Position numbers and translations under genes: made by a program. Shown in pieces: positions 24,951 through 34,378 of a stretch of 64,000 nt of DNA. Under the pieces are notes generated by a model. It had not been told where the DNA came from. It saw only the letters and a program-made list of their open reading frames with translations, and made no database searches. The DNA is from Nitrospirillum viridazoti CBAmc (GTDB lineage Bacteria; Pseudomonadota; Alphaproteobacteria; Azospirillales; Azospirillaceae), in contig NZ_CP022112.1 of assembly GCF_000730165.1 (NCBI RefSeq), positions 661,501-725,500 of the forward strand. The letters run 5' to 3'. The stretch's first letter is position 1; each line of letters begins with the position of its first letter.

Positions 24951-25856
24951 ATGGAAAGCTCATTTGACTGGGACGCCCTGCAGTCCTTCCTGGCGGTGGT
25001 GCGGGCAGGCAAGCTGACGGCGGCGGCCCGGCGCCTGGGCGTGGACCATTCCACCCTCAGCCGCCGCATCGCCGACCTGGAACGCACCCTGCAGACCCAG
25101 CTGTTCACCCGCAGCGTCCAGGGCTATGCCCTGACACCCCAGGGGGAGAAGCTGTTGGCCTCGGCCCAGGCCATGGAGTCCGTGGCGCTGGGCATCCTGG
25201 GGGAGGTGGCGGGATCCAGCCTCAAGGTGGCGGGCAGCGTGCGCATCGGCGCGCCCGACGGCTTCGGCACCGTGTTCCTGGCGCCGCGCCTGGGCGATCT
25301 GGGGGCGGCCCATCCGGATTTGCTGGTGGAACTGGTGACCACGCCCCGGCTGTTCAGCCTGACCAAGCGCGAGGCCGACATCGCCATCGGCCTGGCCCCG
25401 CCGCGCGAGGGCCGGTTGCACGCCCGCAAGCTGACGGACTATCAGCTGGGCCTGTACGCGGCGCAGGACTACCTCGACCGGCGGGGGGCGCCGCAGCGGC
25501 GGACCGACCTGCGCGACCATCGCCTGATCGGCTATATCGGCGAGCTGATCTACGCGCCGGAGCTGGACTACGTGCCCCTGATCGAAAAGGATCTGGCGCC
25601 CAGCATCACCAGTTCAAACCTGCTGGCCCAATACCAGATGACCCTGGCGGGGCAGGGGTTGTGCGTCCTGCCCTGCTTCATGGCGGGGCAGGAGCCGCGC
25701 TTGCGCCGGGTTTTGCCTGAGACGGTATCCTTGACCCGGTCGTTTTGGCTGATCGTCCATTCCGACCTGCGCGCGTTGGCGCGGGTGCGCATCACCTCCG
25801 ACTTCATTGTCGAGGCGGTGAAGGCCGCCCGCGCGATGTTCATGCCGGACGCGTAG
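24951..25856 (+). CDS. LysR-family transcriptional regulator, divergent from mmsA
   Basis: A 301-residue LysR protein. The N-terminal HTH reads FDWDALQSFLAVVRAGKLTAAARRLGVDHSTLSRRIADLERTLQTQLF, and a periplasmic-binding-like effector domain follows (about 95-295). The WDAL-F-x-x-V and VDHSTLSRR wording is that of the subgroup often found beside mmsA or aldehyde dehydrogenase genes. The 100-bp gap to mmsA suggests it controls that gene. Its 3' end overlaps the convergent phospholipase C gene by 17 bp. Confidence 0.9.
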   Translation: MESSFDWDALQSFLAVVRAGKLTAAARRLGVDHSTLSRRIADLERTLQTQLFTRSVQGYALTPQGEKLLASAQAMESVALGILGEVAGSSLKVAGSVRIGAPDGFGTVFLAPRLGDLGAAHPDLLVELVTTPRLFSLTKREADIAIGLAPPREGRLHARKLTDYQLGLYAAQDYLDRRGAPQRRTDLRDHRLIGYIGELIYAPELDYVPLIEKDLAPSITSSNLLAQYQMTLAGQGLCVLPCFMAGQEPRLRRVLPETVSLTRSFWLIVHSDLRALARVRITSDFIVEAVKAARAMFMPDA

Positions 25857-27924
25857 ATCCGACGGCCGGGTCGGTGCTGGCCGGCCAGTCGCCGTCGGCG
25901 CGGCCGGCCAAGCGGCGTTGGACATGGTCGCCGGTGATGACCAGGTCGTACCAACCGCCCGTGGGGCGCAGGGGCCAGCGCATGACGCCGCCCTCCGGTC
26001 CCGGCGTCCAGGGCCGGTGGTGGTCGAGATAGGCCCCGGGCTGGACGCTCACGCCCGTGCCGGGGGCCACGGTGATGCGCAGGGCGTCGCCCTCCACCGC
26101 CCAGCTGATCCCGGCGGTGCCCGCGCGGGTGCCGGTGAAGGCGCGGTGGAAGCCGTTGGGGCCCCGCACCCACAGGTCATAGGCGCCGTCGGGCCCGGTC
26201 AGGTGCCAATCCCCCGACAGCGCGCGGCCGGCCTCCACCGTATAGCGGCGGGGGATGGCGTCCAGCCGCAGCCGGTCATAGACATGGAACACCGCGCCCT
26301 GGCCCGCGCCGGCCTCGAAATCCAGGCGGATCGTGCCGGCGGCGGAGTCCACATGGTCGGTCACCTCCAGCGCGTAGCGCAGCCGGCGTGACGGCCGGGT
26401 CCCGGCTTCCTGTGCCGGATGGGGCGGGGCCACCGGTGTTTCCGGCACCGTCTGGCCGACGATGGCGCGGGCGCGGTCGCGGGTGGGCACCGTGTCCGGC
26501 AGGGCGGCCAGCTTGGCGTTGGGGGTCTTGAAGTCGAAGGCGGTCAGCAGGTCGCCGCACACCGCCCGCCGCCAGGCGGAGATGTTGGGCTCCATCACGC
26601 CGAAGCGCCGCTCCATGAAACGGATGATGGAGGTGTGGTCGGCCACCTCCGAATGCACCCAGCCGCCGCGCGACCAGGGGGACAGGATGTAGCAGGGCAC
26701 GCGCGGCCCCAGGCCATAGGGCCGGCCGCGCAGGTTCAAATCGTCGCCATCGGCGCCGGGGGCCTTCAGGCGGTGATAATCATCGTCCGTCGCCGCCGAG
26801 CTGGCCCCGGCGAAGCCGCCGGGCGCGTCCGGATCGGGCGACGGCGGGGCCGGCGGCGGCACATGGTCGAAGAAGCCGTCATTCTCATCGAAGGTGATGA
26901 ACAGCACGGTGCGCGCCCACACCTTGGGGTTGGCGGTCAGCGCGTCGATGACCTGGGCGGTGTAGGCAGCCCCCTGCGCCGGGCTGGAGGGGCCGGGATG
27001 CTCCGACCCTTCCTCTGTGCCCACGACCCAGGAGATCTGGGGCAGCCGGTCGGCCATCACATCCTCGCGCAGCTTGTCCAGCGCCCGGGTGGACAGGCCC
27101 TTTTCCCGCAGCACAGCGCGCGAGCCCGGATCGCTGCGATAGGCGGCGCGGTATTGCAGGAAATTGGCCAGCGGGTTGTCACCGAAATTGTCGGCCATGT
27201 CCTGGTAATGGCCCCAGCTGATGCCCGCCGCCTCCAGCCGCTCCGGATAGGTGGTCCAGGAAAAGCGGGGGATGCTGGCCGCGTCCGGCTTTTTCAGATC
27301 GTCATCGGGGTTGTCGATGGCCGGCCCGCCGCCCTTGCCGTGCGGATCGTTGGTGCCGGTCCACAGGAACAGGCGGTTGGTGTTGGTGCCGGTGTGCATG
27401 GCGCAGTGGTAGGCGTCGCAGATCGTGAACGCCTCCGCCATGGCGAACTGGAAGGGAATGTCCTCCCGCGTGTAATAGCCCATGGCGCGCTGGGTCTTGG
27501 CCTCAGGCCAGTGCGCCATGCGGCCGTTATCCCAGGCGGCCTGGGCATTGGCCCATTGGTGCGGCGTGCCCAGCATGCGCATCAGGTCGAAATGCGCCTT
27601 GGTGGACAGGTGGAAGGGATTGACCAGGCGCGGGTGCGGGTCGGTGCGGTCGCGCTGATCCCAGACGGTCAGGGCCTGGCCATCAGGGCCCGGTGGCACC
27701 GGGATGGGGAAGCGGTCGCCGAAGCCGCACACGCCCGAGAGGGTGCCGAAGTAATGATCGAAGCCCCGGTTTTCCTGCATGAGCACGACGATGTGGGCTA
27801 CATCCTCGATGGTGCCGGTGCGCACGTCGGCGGGGATGGCGGCGGCGCGGGCCAGGGCGGGCGGCAGGCCGGCCAGGGCGGCACCGCCCAGCGCATGGCG
27901 AAGAAGCGAACGGCGATCCATCAT
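25840..27924 (-). CDS. Phospholipase C, phosphocholine-specific (Tat-exported)
   Basis: A 694-residue secreted phospholipase C of the AcpA/PlcH-PlcN superfamily that splits phosphatidylcholine or sphingomyelin into diacylglycerol/ceramide and phosphocholine. The Tat signal is MDRRSLLRHALGGAALAGL. Catalytic-domain marks are HIVVLMQENRGFDHYFGTLSGVCGFGD, FTICDAYHCAMHTGTNTNRLFLWTGTND, ITFDENDGFFDHVPPP and GLGPRVPCYILSPWSRGGWVHSEVADHTSIIRFMERRFGV. Two C-terminal DUF756-like beta repeats follow (about 500-680). The ATG pair 27924/27921 is used, behind GGAAAG. It starts 26 bp after the phosphatase gene and is the last gene of the TBDR-HD-phosphatase series. Confidence 0.92.
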   Translation of the reverse strand: MMDRRSLLRHALGGAALAGLPPALARAAAIPADVRTGTIEDVAHIVVLMQENRGFDHYFGTLSGVCGFGDRFPIPVPPGPDGQALTVWDQRDRTDPHPRLVNPFHLSTKAHFDLMRMLGTPHQWANAQAAWDNGRMAHWPEAKTQRAMGYYTREDIPFQFAMAEAFTICDAYHCAMHTGTNTNRLFLWTGTNDPHGKGGGPAIDNPDDDLKKPDAASIPRFSWTTYPERLEAAGISWGHYQDMADNFGDNPLANFLQYRAAYRSDPGSRAVLREKGLSTRALDKLREDVMADRLPQISWVVGTEEGSEHPGPSSPAQGAAYTAQVIDALTANPKVWARTVLFITFDENDGFFDHVPPPAPPSPDPDAPGGFAGASSAATDDDYHRLKAPGADGDDLNLRGRPYGLGPRVPCYILSPWSRGGWVHSEVADHTSIIRFMERRFGVMEPNISAWRRAVCGDLLTAFDFKTPNAKLAALPDTVPTRDRARAIVGQTVPETPVAPPHPAQEAGTRPSRRLRYALEVTDHVDSAAGTIRLDFEAGAGQGAVFHVYDRLRLDAIPRRYTVEAGRALSGDWHLTGPDGAYDLWVRGPNGFHRAFTGTRAGTAGISWAVEGDALRITVAPGTGVSVQPGAYLDHHRPWTPGPEGGVMRWPLRPTGGWYDLVITGDHVQRRLAGRADGDWPASTDPAVGSTRPA

Positions 27925-27950
27925 GGTGGGCGGTCTTTCCGGGCGGGAGA

Positions 27951-29204
27951 TCAGGGGGCGACCGACAGCTTGTCGGCCACGGTCTTCACGGGGCACAGCG
28001 CGCCGCAGCCCGGCAGGGGCAGCACGGCGCTCCAGGGCGGGCTGGTCAGGCTGAGGGGCGCCAGATTGCGCACCTGGTCCGGCGTCTGGGCGACATAGGC
28101 GACGCGGACCAGGGCCTGGCCGGCGGCGTCACGCCACAGCTCCAGCCGCAAGCCGCCGCCCACGGGCGGATCATCCTCGCCATAGCCCTGGACCTGGAAG
28201 TGCACGCCCAGCAATCCCGCGATGGCGGCGATGTTGTCGTCATGGCCCACCAGCAGGGTGACGGGCGGCTGGCCGGCGCCGGTCAGCGCCTCCGCCAGGC
28301 GCGGGGCCAGGGCCACGGCCTTGCGTGGGGCCATGTAAGCGTTGCGGGCGAAGACGTCGAACTGTAGGCCGTGCAGGCGGGAAATCTGCGCTAGCGCGTC
28401 GCTGAGGCCCGGGCCCGCGCCGAAGCGGCCCCAGGCTACTTGGTCCGGGGCCATGCCCTCCAGATATTCCAGGATGAAGATTTGGGCGGCACCGGCGGTC
28501 AGGGCGACAGGTCCACGCAGGTCGACGCCACGGTTGTCGGCGCTGGGGCTGATGACGGTGCGCTCCTGCACCAGATCGCAGGCCGGCAAGGTCTTGTCGC
28601 AGCCCAGGCCGCGTATGGTGAGCGCGATGGCGGGCACCAAGTAGGTGGAGGCGTTGCGGACGTCGCCCATCTCCGGCTCCATGGCCTTCACGGCGGCGGC
28701 CGCGTCAACGGTGGCGGCACCGGCCTCGAACGGATCGAACAGCGGGTCCAGCGTGCCTGGCGGCTTGTGCCCCACGGGCAGGGGGCAGTCCGGCGCCAAG
28801 CCTTGCGCCATGGCCTCGCCGGTGCGGATGGTCCGTTCCGCCGAATTGGTCCAGATCGCCACCTGGTTCGCGGCGGGGCAGCCCTGGGTCGGCAGCAGGC
28901 CGTTGGCAGCCAGCCACTGGCGCTGATAGGCGCCCATCAGCGTCGCGGCGGCGGCGCCATGGGGCGTCAGGTGGCTGGGCACCACCGGCCAGGTGGGCCA
29001 CGAGCCCTGCGCCAGCCCGGGGGCGGCCTCCGTATCCAGGGGCGCCCGCACGCCATGGCGCACCAGCATGACCACCCGTTCCAGCGTCAGGGGCTGGCCG
29101 TTCGCGGCGCGGGGCGCCACGGTGGCGTCGGGTGCCGCTTGGGCCGGGGCGGTCGCCAGCATCAGGCCGGCCAGGAGAAGGGGAAGAAGGCGGGTCACGG
29201 GCAT
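27951..29204 (-). CDS. Histidine-type acid phosphatase (phytase-like), exported
   Basis: A 417-residue periplasmic phosphatase with a signal peptide to about PAQA (23). The phosphate-binding RHGxRxP motif is at residues 49-55 (RHGVRAP), with His50 as the phosphohistidine nucleophile. The proton-donor motif is GHDDN at 320-324, an HD motif as in phytase/glucose-1-phosphatase types. NSAERTIRTGEAMAQGL carries the second conserved arginine. It is 17 bp downstream of the secreted HD-type gene and 26 bp upstream of the phospholipase C gene, so these are probably one transcript. Phytate, glucose-1-phosphate or other phosphomonoesters are possible substrates; the sequence alone does not decide. Confidence 0.88.
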   Translation of the reverse strand: MPVTRLLPLLLAGLMLATAPAQAAPDATVAPRAANGQPLTLERVVMLVRHGVRAPLDTEAAPGLAQGSWPTWPVVPSHLTPHGAAAATLMGAYQRQWLAANGLLPTQGCPAANQVAIWTNSAERTIRTGEAMAQGLAPDCPLPVGHKPPGTLDPLFDPFEAGAATVDAAAAVKAMEPEMGDVRNASTYLVPAIALTIRGLGCDKTLPACDLVQERTVISPSADNRGVDLRGPVALTAGAAQIFILEYLEGMAPDQVAWGRFGAGPGLSDALAQISRLHGLQFDVFARNAYMAPRKAVALAPRLAEALTGAGQPPVTLLVGHDDNIAAIAGLLGVHFQVQGYGEDDPPVGGGLRLELWRDAAGQALVRVAYVAQTPDQVRNLAPLSLTSPPWSAVLPLPGCGALCPVKTVADKLSVAP

Positions 29205-29221
29205 CTTTCCAGCAGCAGGGG

Positions 29222-30370
29222 TCAAAACACGCCTTGGGCGCGCAGTTGGGTCAAGGCTTGAGCGAGGGCGTCCAGTCCGCCCTGGGCTGCCAGCGACTGT
29301 ACACGGGCCGCCCCCAGGCGGCTCAGCACGGCGTGGCGATAGCCCCAGGTGTAGCGGGCGGGGTCTCTGGCATCCACGCCGAAGCGGGGGGCCAATTGGC
29401 GCAGCAGGGCGTCGGCATCCTCCACAGCCGGTTCGGCGTAGACCCAGTTGTGGTCGGATTGCGCGTGGATCAGGCAGGCGGACCACCAGCGCGGCACGGC
29501 GCCAGCCTCTGTCATGCCGGCGAGGGTCAGGCCACCCGCCTGTGACGGCGCCAGGTAACCCGCTGCCGCCGGGTCCACCCGGGCGATGATGGCGGCGGCG
29601 CGCAGCCAGTGCACCAGCCGATCGGGCTTGCCCCGCTCTGGCGCCTGGTGGGCGCAGGCCTGGACGATGACCAGGTCGGCCGGCAGGCGGCGGGCCATTG
29701 CCTCCGCCAGGCCCAGGATGTGGTGGGCGCCGGTGCGGTAGTCGCCATCCGCGCCATGCCCGCCCAGAGATATCTCGGGCGGCAGCCCGCCATCCGGCCG
29801 CCAGACGAATAGCAGGGCCTTGGCCCAGTCATGCCACAGCGGCGCGGCGGCGATCAAATCGTCCTGCCCCTCCAGGCCGACGCCGTCGATGGCGCGGTAG
29901 GCGGCGGCGAAATCCTTGGCGCTTTGGACATTGAACGCCTCGTGCAGGGGCAGGCCACCGGGCCAGGAATGATGGCTGCCGGCATTGCCGCCGGGGGCGG
30001 CGGCGAAGGGTTGGGGCAAATGGGGGCAGGGGCCGCCCTCGCCGGGCAAAGCCGGGAACAGTCCGTCCGCCAGGCCGTCGCCGGGATCGGCCAGGCCCTC
30101 GGCCACCAGCCGGTCGATGATGGCCCGCTTGTCCGCCTGGCCCAGGTTGGCGCGATGGGCCACGCAGGTGGCGGGATTGAACAGGGCGTCCTCGGTCGCC
30201 GCCTTGATGACCGGATCGCGCATGGCGTCGACATCCGCCCGCAGCCGGGCCAGGGCCTCGCGCGTCAGGGAAGAGGCGCCGGCCAGGGCGTCGGCATCGG
30301 CCGCCAGCACGGGCGGGGCCAGCAGCAGCGCGACAGTGATGGCGGCGGTCAGGCGCAAGGGTAGGGTCAT
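29222..30370 (-). CDS. Secreted HD-domain-like protein, unknown function
   Basis: A 382-residue protein with a clear signal peptide (MTLPLRLTAAITVALLLAPPVLA). It carries motifs like those of HD metal-dependent phosphohydrolases of the YhaM type: SHHSWPGGLPLHEAF (about 134-148), PLWHDWAKALLF (about 180-191), TGAHHILGLAEAM and a later CAHQAP. HD enzymes are usually cytoplasmic, so an exported one is unusual. Its ATG overlaps the TBDR stop by one base (TGATG), showing tight coupling. The acid phosphatase gene follows 17 bp later. A phosphohydrolase acting on an imported phosphoester is the natural guess, but a di-iron oxygenase use of the HD fold cannot be excluded. Confidence 0.7.
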   Translation of the reverse strand: MTLPLRLTAAITVALLLAPPVLAADADALAGASSLTREALARLRADVDAMRDPVIKAATEDALFNPATCVAHRANLGQADKRAIIDRLVAEGLADPGDGLADGLFPALPGEGGPCPHLPQPFAAAPGGNAGSHHSWPGGLPLHEAFNVQSAKDFAAAYRAIDGVGLEGQDDLIAAAPLWHDWAKALLFVWRPDGGLPPEISLGGHGADGDYRTGAHHILGLAEAMARRLPADLVIVQACAHQAPERGKPDRLVHWLRAAAIIARVDPAAAGYLAPSQAGGLTLAGMTEAGAVPRWWSACLIHAQSDHNWVYAEPAVEDADALLRQLAPRFGVDARDPARYTWGYRHAVLSRLGAARVQSLAAQGGLDALAQALTQLRAQGVF

Positions 30371-33300
30371 CAGAACTCCTGTTGCAGGCTGAGTTCATAG
30401 CTGCGGCCGGCGCTGATGGTCTGCACCACGGCGTCGCCGTGACGGCCGACGCTGGTGCGGTAGGCCAGAGCGTCGCCCAGATTGCGCACCGTCAGGCGGG
30501 CGCTCAAGCCCCCGCCGGCATCATAGCCGGCGCTGAGGTCAAGCCGGCGCGTGGGATGCACCCAGGTGTCAAGCGCGCTGCCCGCCAGGGTCGTTCCGCC
30601 CCCGGAAATAAACGCGATGCCGTAGGACTGCACGTAATCGTCGGCCCAGCGGTAATCCACGGCCAGATGCAGGGCGTCTCGGTCGTAACGCAGTTGCACC
30701 CCGGCCAGCCAGCGGGGCGCGTACTGCACTCGTTCCACGGCGTTCAAATCGGGGCTGTTGAGGCGCACCGCGGTGGTCTCCCAGCTGAGGGTGCCCGCGA
30801 GATGGAAATCACGCAGGACCTCGGCCACAGGCGCCAGCCCCTGGTCCACCGACAGTTCCGCCCCGGTCAGCCGGGCGGTGCCGCCGTTGGTGGGGATGCT
30901 GAGTCGGACTTGCGCGTCACTGGTGGGGGAGCCCACCGCCAGGCCGCCGCCGGCGTCGTAGAGGTAATTTTTTAAGCGCTTGTGGAAGAGCGCCAGTTCC
31001 AACCGGCCCTCCTCCCCGGCGATGTCGCCCCAGGTCCAGGCGCCGGACAGGTCGAAATTCAGGCCGTCGACCGCCTTCAGGTCAGGGTTGCCCCGGGTTA
31101 TGGTGACCACGCCATCACTGTCCTGGGTTGCGGTGGCGTTGCCCGCCAGCTGATAGGGTGACGGCGCGGTCTGGCTGGTCCAAACGGCGGCGCGGTAGGT
31201 CCAGCGCTCATCCGGTTGCCAGCGGGCAAGCACGCGGGGCAGCAGGGCGGTGAACCGGCTGCCACTCTCGTTCCAGCCGTAATGGACGCCGCCCGTGGGC
31301 ACGCCGTTGTTGCCCGAAAGCCAATAGCGGTTGGTCAGGTCGGAGAATTCCGCCCGGAACCCCGGCAACAGGGTGAGGTCATCCCAGGTCAGCCGCGCCT
31401 GGGCATAGGCGGCCACCGTGCGCTCCCCACCGCTCAGCGTGTTGCCGTTCCAGGCATCGGCCGTCCAGGTCGCGGTGCCGTCACGCTGGCGGTACAGCTG
31501 CGCCAGCCGATCGGGGTCGACCAGGGGGAAGGTGAAATTGTAGATGCCGCTGAGCGGTGCCGTCAGCGTGCCAGCGCGCAGGCCCACGGCCGCCAGCTCG
31601 GCGACGGTGGTGCCGGCGTCCACCGCACCCCGCCCGCCGACCAGTTGCCCCTCCTGGTCGCGGCGGTAGCTGTCGCGCTGGCTGTCGGTGATCTTCACCC
31701 CCGCCTCCAGCGTGGCATCGGGACCCAAGGCAAGCTTGCCGTCCAGGGCGCCGCCCAGCCTGTCCTGACGGCTGGACAGGCTGGTGATCTGGCCGCGGTT
31801 GGACACGGGCAGGCTTTCCACCCCGTCAGCCATCGCCAGAGCGCCGGATGGCGCCGCCACGACGGGATAGCCATCCTGGTGCCCCAAGCTCAGTCCCTGG
31901 TTCACCGTGGTGCCGGTAGGATTCCAGAACGACAGCTCGATATGCTGGGGCCGGCCGTTTTCCCCCCAGGTGTAGAACAGGCGGGGCGACAGGGTGAGGG
32001 CGCCCGTGTGCCAGTCGGCGCCCAGCTGGGCCGTGCCCAGGGTGGCGGTGTCGGGGTTGGTCTCGAACCAGTAATGCACCTGGGTCTTGACGCTGCGGTT
32101 CTCATAAAGGCCGTTGCCCAGGGCGACGCGGGTGATGAAGCTGGGGTCGCGCCCGCCCTGGAAGCCCATCTGGTAGACCTCCTGGTCGGTGTCGGCCGTG
32201 GCCACGGTGACATGGGCGAAGGCGCGGAAGGTGTCGTTGGGCTGCCAGTCACCCGCCAGGCTGCCGCCCCAGCGCCGCGTCTCCCCTTCCGAATATTGCA
32301 CGTTCAGCGAGGTGGCCAGCAGGTTGCGCGCCGGATCCATGCCGGCCGGCGTCTGTCCGTTGGCGTCGACCAGGCGGTATTCGAACTGAGTGGACTGGTA
32401 GGACTGTTCCACGCTGGCGAAGCGGTTGCGTCCGTAATAGCCGGTGACGGCCAGGCCCAGGCTATGGTCGCGGCCGAATTGGCGGGCGAGGTCCACGGTG
32501 GCGAGGCCCCCGCCCGAGGGCCGGCCCAGGCTGGCGGAGCGTTCGTCCAAATTCCCCTGGACCAACAGGCGGGTATGCTCCCCACCCTCCAGGGCGGACG
32601 CCAGGCGCAGGTCGAACTGGCCCGCGGTGGCGTCGCCGTCGTCATGGGCGTCCGGCGTCTTGGTCAGTTCCACCCCGTCCATGGCCAGCGGCGGCAGCAG
32701 GCTCAGTTGCACGGCGCGGCTGTAGGGCATGCTCTGCGCCACCGACACGCCGTCCAGGCGGGTGACGGCGTAGGCGCTGTCCAGCCCGCGCACGGCGGCG
32801 AACTGGCCTTCGCCCCGCGCCGCCCGGTCAATGCCGCCCAGGTCGCCCTGAAGGGAGGTCACCAGCACGTTGACACCGGCCAACCGGCCCAGGCTTTCCG
32901 CCAGGGTGCGATCGGCCCCGTCATGCAGATCCGCCGTGGTCAGGCTGTCGGTCACGGCGGTGGCGGTGATTTCCGCCGGGGGCGTGCCGTGGTAGGGCGC
33001 CTTGATGATCAGCACCTCGGGCAACTGGCCGCCGCTGGCCGGTGCCACGGCCGGGGTGGGCGACGCCCGTTCCAACTCAATGGCGCCGCCGTCGCCCAGG
33101 CGATAGCGCAGATGGCAACCCGATATCAGGCGGCCCAGCGCCGCCTCGAAATCCGTCACGCCCGCCAGCGGTCCGGCGCGGCAGCCGCGCACCAGTTCCG
33201 GCCGGAACAGCACGTCGTGGCCGGACTGGCGCGCCAAGTCTAATAACGCACTGCCCAGGGGTTGTTCCGCAATAATGAAAGCCGTTCCCGCCATCGCGGG

Positions 33301-33402
33301 CGCCGCCGCCAGCAAAGGCAGCACGGCGCAGGACGCCGCCAGCCGGCGGCGTCCGGGTCGGCGTTGAGGCTTACCGCCGGCGCGCAATCCGGTAATCCCC
33401 AT
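30370..33402 (-). CDS. TonB-dependent receptor with STN signalling domain
   Basis: A 1010-residue outer-membrane receptor. After an export signal (LAASCAVLPLLAAAPAMA) comes an STN domain (about 42-112: FIIAEQPLGSALLDLARQSGHDVLF through GAIELE), used to signal to FecR. The plug follows (TLAESLGRLAGVNV, FAAVRGLDSAYAVTRLDGVSV) and then a barrel ending in aromatic QQEF. ATG 33402 lies inside the end of FecR (32-bp overlap), suggesting translational coupling. It resembles the receptor at 35084 in plug and barrel wording (MPYSRAVQLSLLPP versus LPYSRSVQLDLLPP; DYVQSYGIAF). Its position before an HD-type protein, a phosphatase and a phospholipase gene suggests a phosphoester ligand. Confidence 0.92.
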   Translation of the reverse strand: MGITGLRAGGKPQRRPGRRRLAASCAVLPLLAAAPAMAGTAFIIAEQPLGSALLDLARQSGHDVLFRPELVRGCRAGPLAGVTDFEAALGRLISGCHLRYRLGDGGAIELERASPTPAVAPASGGQLPEVLIIKAPYHGTPPAEITATAVTDSLTTADLHDGADRTLAESLGRLAGVNVLVTSLQGDLGGIDRAARGEGQFAAVRGLDSAYAVTRLDGVSVAQSMPYSRAVQLSLLPPLAMDGVELTKTPDAHDDGDATAGQFDLRLASALEGGEHTRLLVQGNLDERSASLGRPSGGGLATVDLARQFGRDHSLGLAVTGYYGRNRFASVEQSYQSTQFEYRLVDANGQTPAGMDPARNLLATSLNVQYSEGETRRWGGSLAGDWQPNDTFRAFAHVTVATADTDQEVYQMGFQGGRDPSFITRVALGNGLYENRSVKTQVHYWFETNPDTATLGTAQLGADWHTGALTLSPRLFYTWGENGRPQHIELSFWNPTGTTVNQGLSLGHQDGYPVVAAPSGALAMADGVESLPVSNRGQITSLSSRQDRLGGALDGKLALGPDATLEAGVKITDSQRDSYRRDQEGQLVGGRGAVDAGTTVAELAAVGLRAGTLTAPLSGIYNFTFPLVDPDRLAQLYRQRDGTATWTADAWNGNTLSGGERTVAAYAQARLTWDDLTLLPGFRAEFSDLTNRYWLSGNNGVPTGGVHYGWNESGSRFTALLPRVLARWQPDERWTYRAAVWTSQTAPSPYQLAGNATATQDSDGVVTITRGNPDLKAVDGLNFDLSGAWTWGDIAGEEGRLELALFHKRLKNYLYDAGGGLAVGSPTSDAQVRLSIPTNGGTARLTGAELSVDQGLAPVAEVLRDFHLAGTLSWETTAVRLNSPDLNAVERVQYAPRWLAGVQLRYDRDALHLAVDYRWADDYVQSYGIAFISGGGTTLAGSALDTWVHPTRRLDLSAGYDAGGGLSARLTVRNLGDALAYRTSVGRHGDAVVQTISAGRSYELSLQQEF

Positions 33403-34378
33403 TGGCGTCCTGCCGCCAGGTGATGGGATGCAGGCGGGCCAGGGCGGCGAGGAAGCCGGCGACATCGTCGGCGCGGTAGCTGCCGCTGACGCGGATGGCA
33501 CCCAGGGCGGGGTCGTCCAGGCGCAGGACGATGCCGGTGCGGGCGGCCACCTCCGGCACCACCTGGGCCAGGGGCATGTCGTCGAACAGCATGCGGCCGT
33601 CCTGGCGGGCCTTGACCTGGTCGACGTTGGCCTTGCCCAGGCGCAGGGGCCCCCGACCATCCTGGTCCACCTGCTGGCCGGGCACCAGGCTGGCCAGCAC
33701 CCGGCCGCTGTCGCGGTCGCGGATTTCGGCCGCCCCCTCCAGCAGCACGGCGCGCACCTGTCCGCCGTGCGATGAAACGGTGAAGCGCGTGCCCAGGTCG
33801 CGCACCTCCAGCGCCCCGGCCATCACATGGAAGGGGCGCAGCGCCTCGTGCGTCACCTGGAACTCCGCCTCGCCCTGGGCCAGGTCCACGCGGCGCCCCA
33901 GCGGGTCGATGCGCACATGCAGGTGGGTGGACCCGCCCAGGCGCATGACGGTGCCGTCGGACAGGGTGACCTGGGCATGGTCGTGGGCGGCGGTGACGTA
34001 GTCGGCCTCGCTGACCGCGCCGTTCCACAGCCAGACCAGGGCCAGCGACAGGACGGCAGCCAAGCCGCCCGCCAAGCCGCCCAGGGGGGGCATCCAGGCG
34101 ATGGGCCGCCAAGAGCGGTGAGGCCGCGTCTTCTCATTGGCCAGGCGCAGACCACGGGCACGGGTCAGGTCCGGCCGCAGCGCGCCCTTGTCATCAATGG
34201 CGCCGCTGGCCGTCCAGGCGCGGGTCACCAGATCCATGGCGGCGGCATGCCGGGTGTCGGCCGCCAGCCAGGCGCGGAAGGTCCGCTGACCCTCCGGCCC
34301 CAGTTCCCCCGCCTGTATGCGCCGCAGCCAGACGGCGGCCGTTTCCAGCAAGACTTGATCGTGATCGGTGGAGGTCAA
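33371..34378 (-). CDS. FecR-family anti-sigma regulator
   Basis: A 335-residue inner-membrane protein that holds and activates its ECF sigma factor when the STN-TBDR is loaded. The N-terminal cytoplasmic DUF4880 domain (AAVWLRRIQAGELGPEGQRTFRAWLAADTRHAAAMDLVTRAW) is followed by one membrane helix (about 97-118, LGGLAGGLAAVLSLALVWLW). The periplasmic FecR domain then reads DGTVMRLGGSTHLHVRIDPLGRRVDLAQGEAEFQVTH, and a C-terminal STN-like DUF4974 domain ends the protein (MPLAQVVPEVAARTGIVLRL). Its start overlaps the sigma stop by 4 bp, and its own end overlaps the receptor start. Confidence 0.93.
   Translation of the reverse strand: MTSTDHDQVLLETAAVWLRRIQAGELGPEGQRTFRAWLAADTRHAAAMDLVTRAWTASGAIDDKGALRPDLTRARGLRLANEKTRPHRSWRPIAWMPPLGGLAGGLAAVLSLALVWLWNGAVSEADYVTAAHDHAQVTLSDGTVMRLGGSTHLHVRIDPLGRRVDLAQGEAEFQVTHEALRPFHVMAGALEVRDLGTRFTVSSHGGQVRAVLLEGAAEIRDRDSGRVLASLVPGQQVDQDGRGPLRLGKANVDQVKARQDGRMLFDDMPLAQVVPEVAARTGIVLRLDDPALGAIRVSGSYRADDVAGFLAALARLHPITWRQDANGDYRIARRR

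Noticed and set aside
26419-28098. 559-residue plus-strand frame, and similar ones at 31216-33243, 35156-36811 and 43553-44848
   Set aside because: Antisense shadows of phospholipase C and of TBDR genes; no signal, motif or ribosome site.
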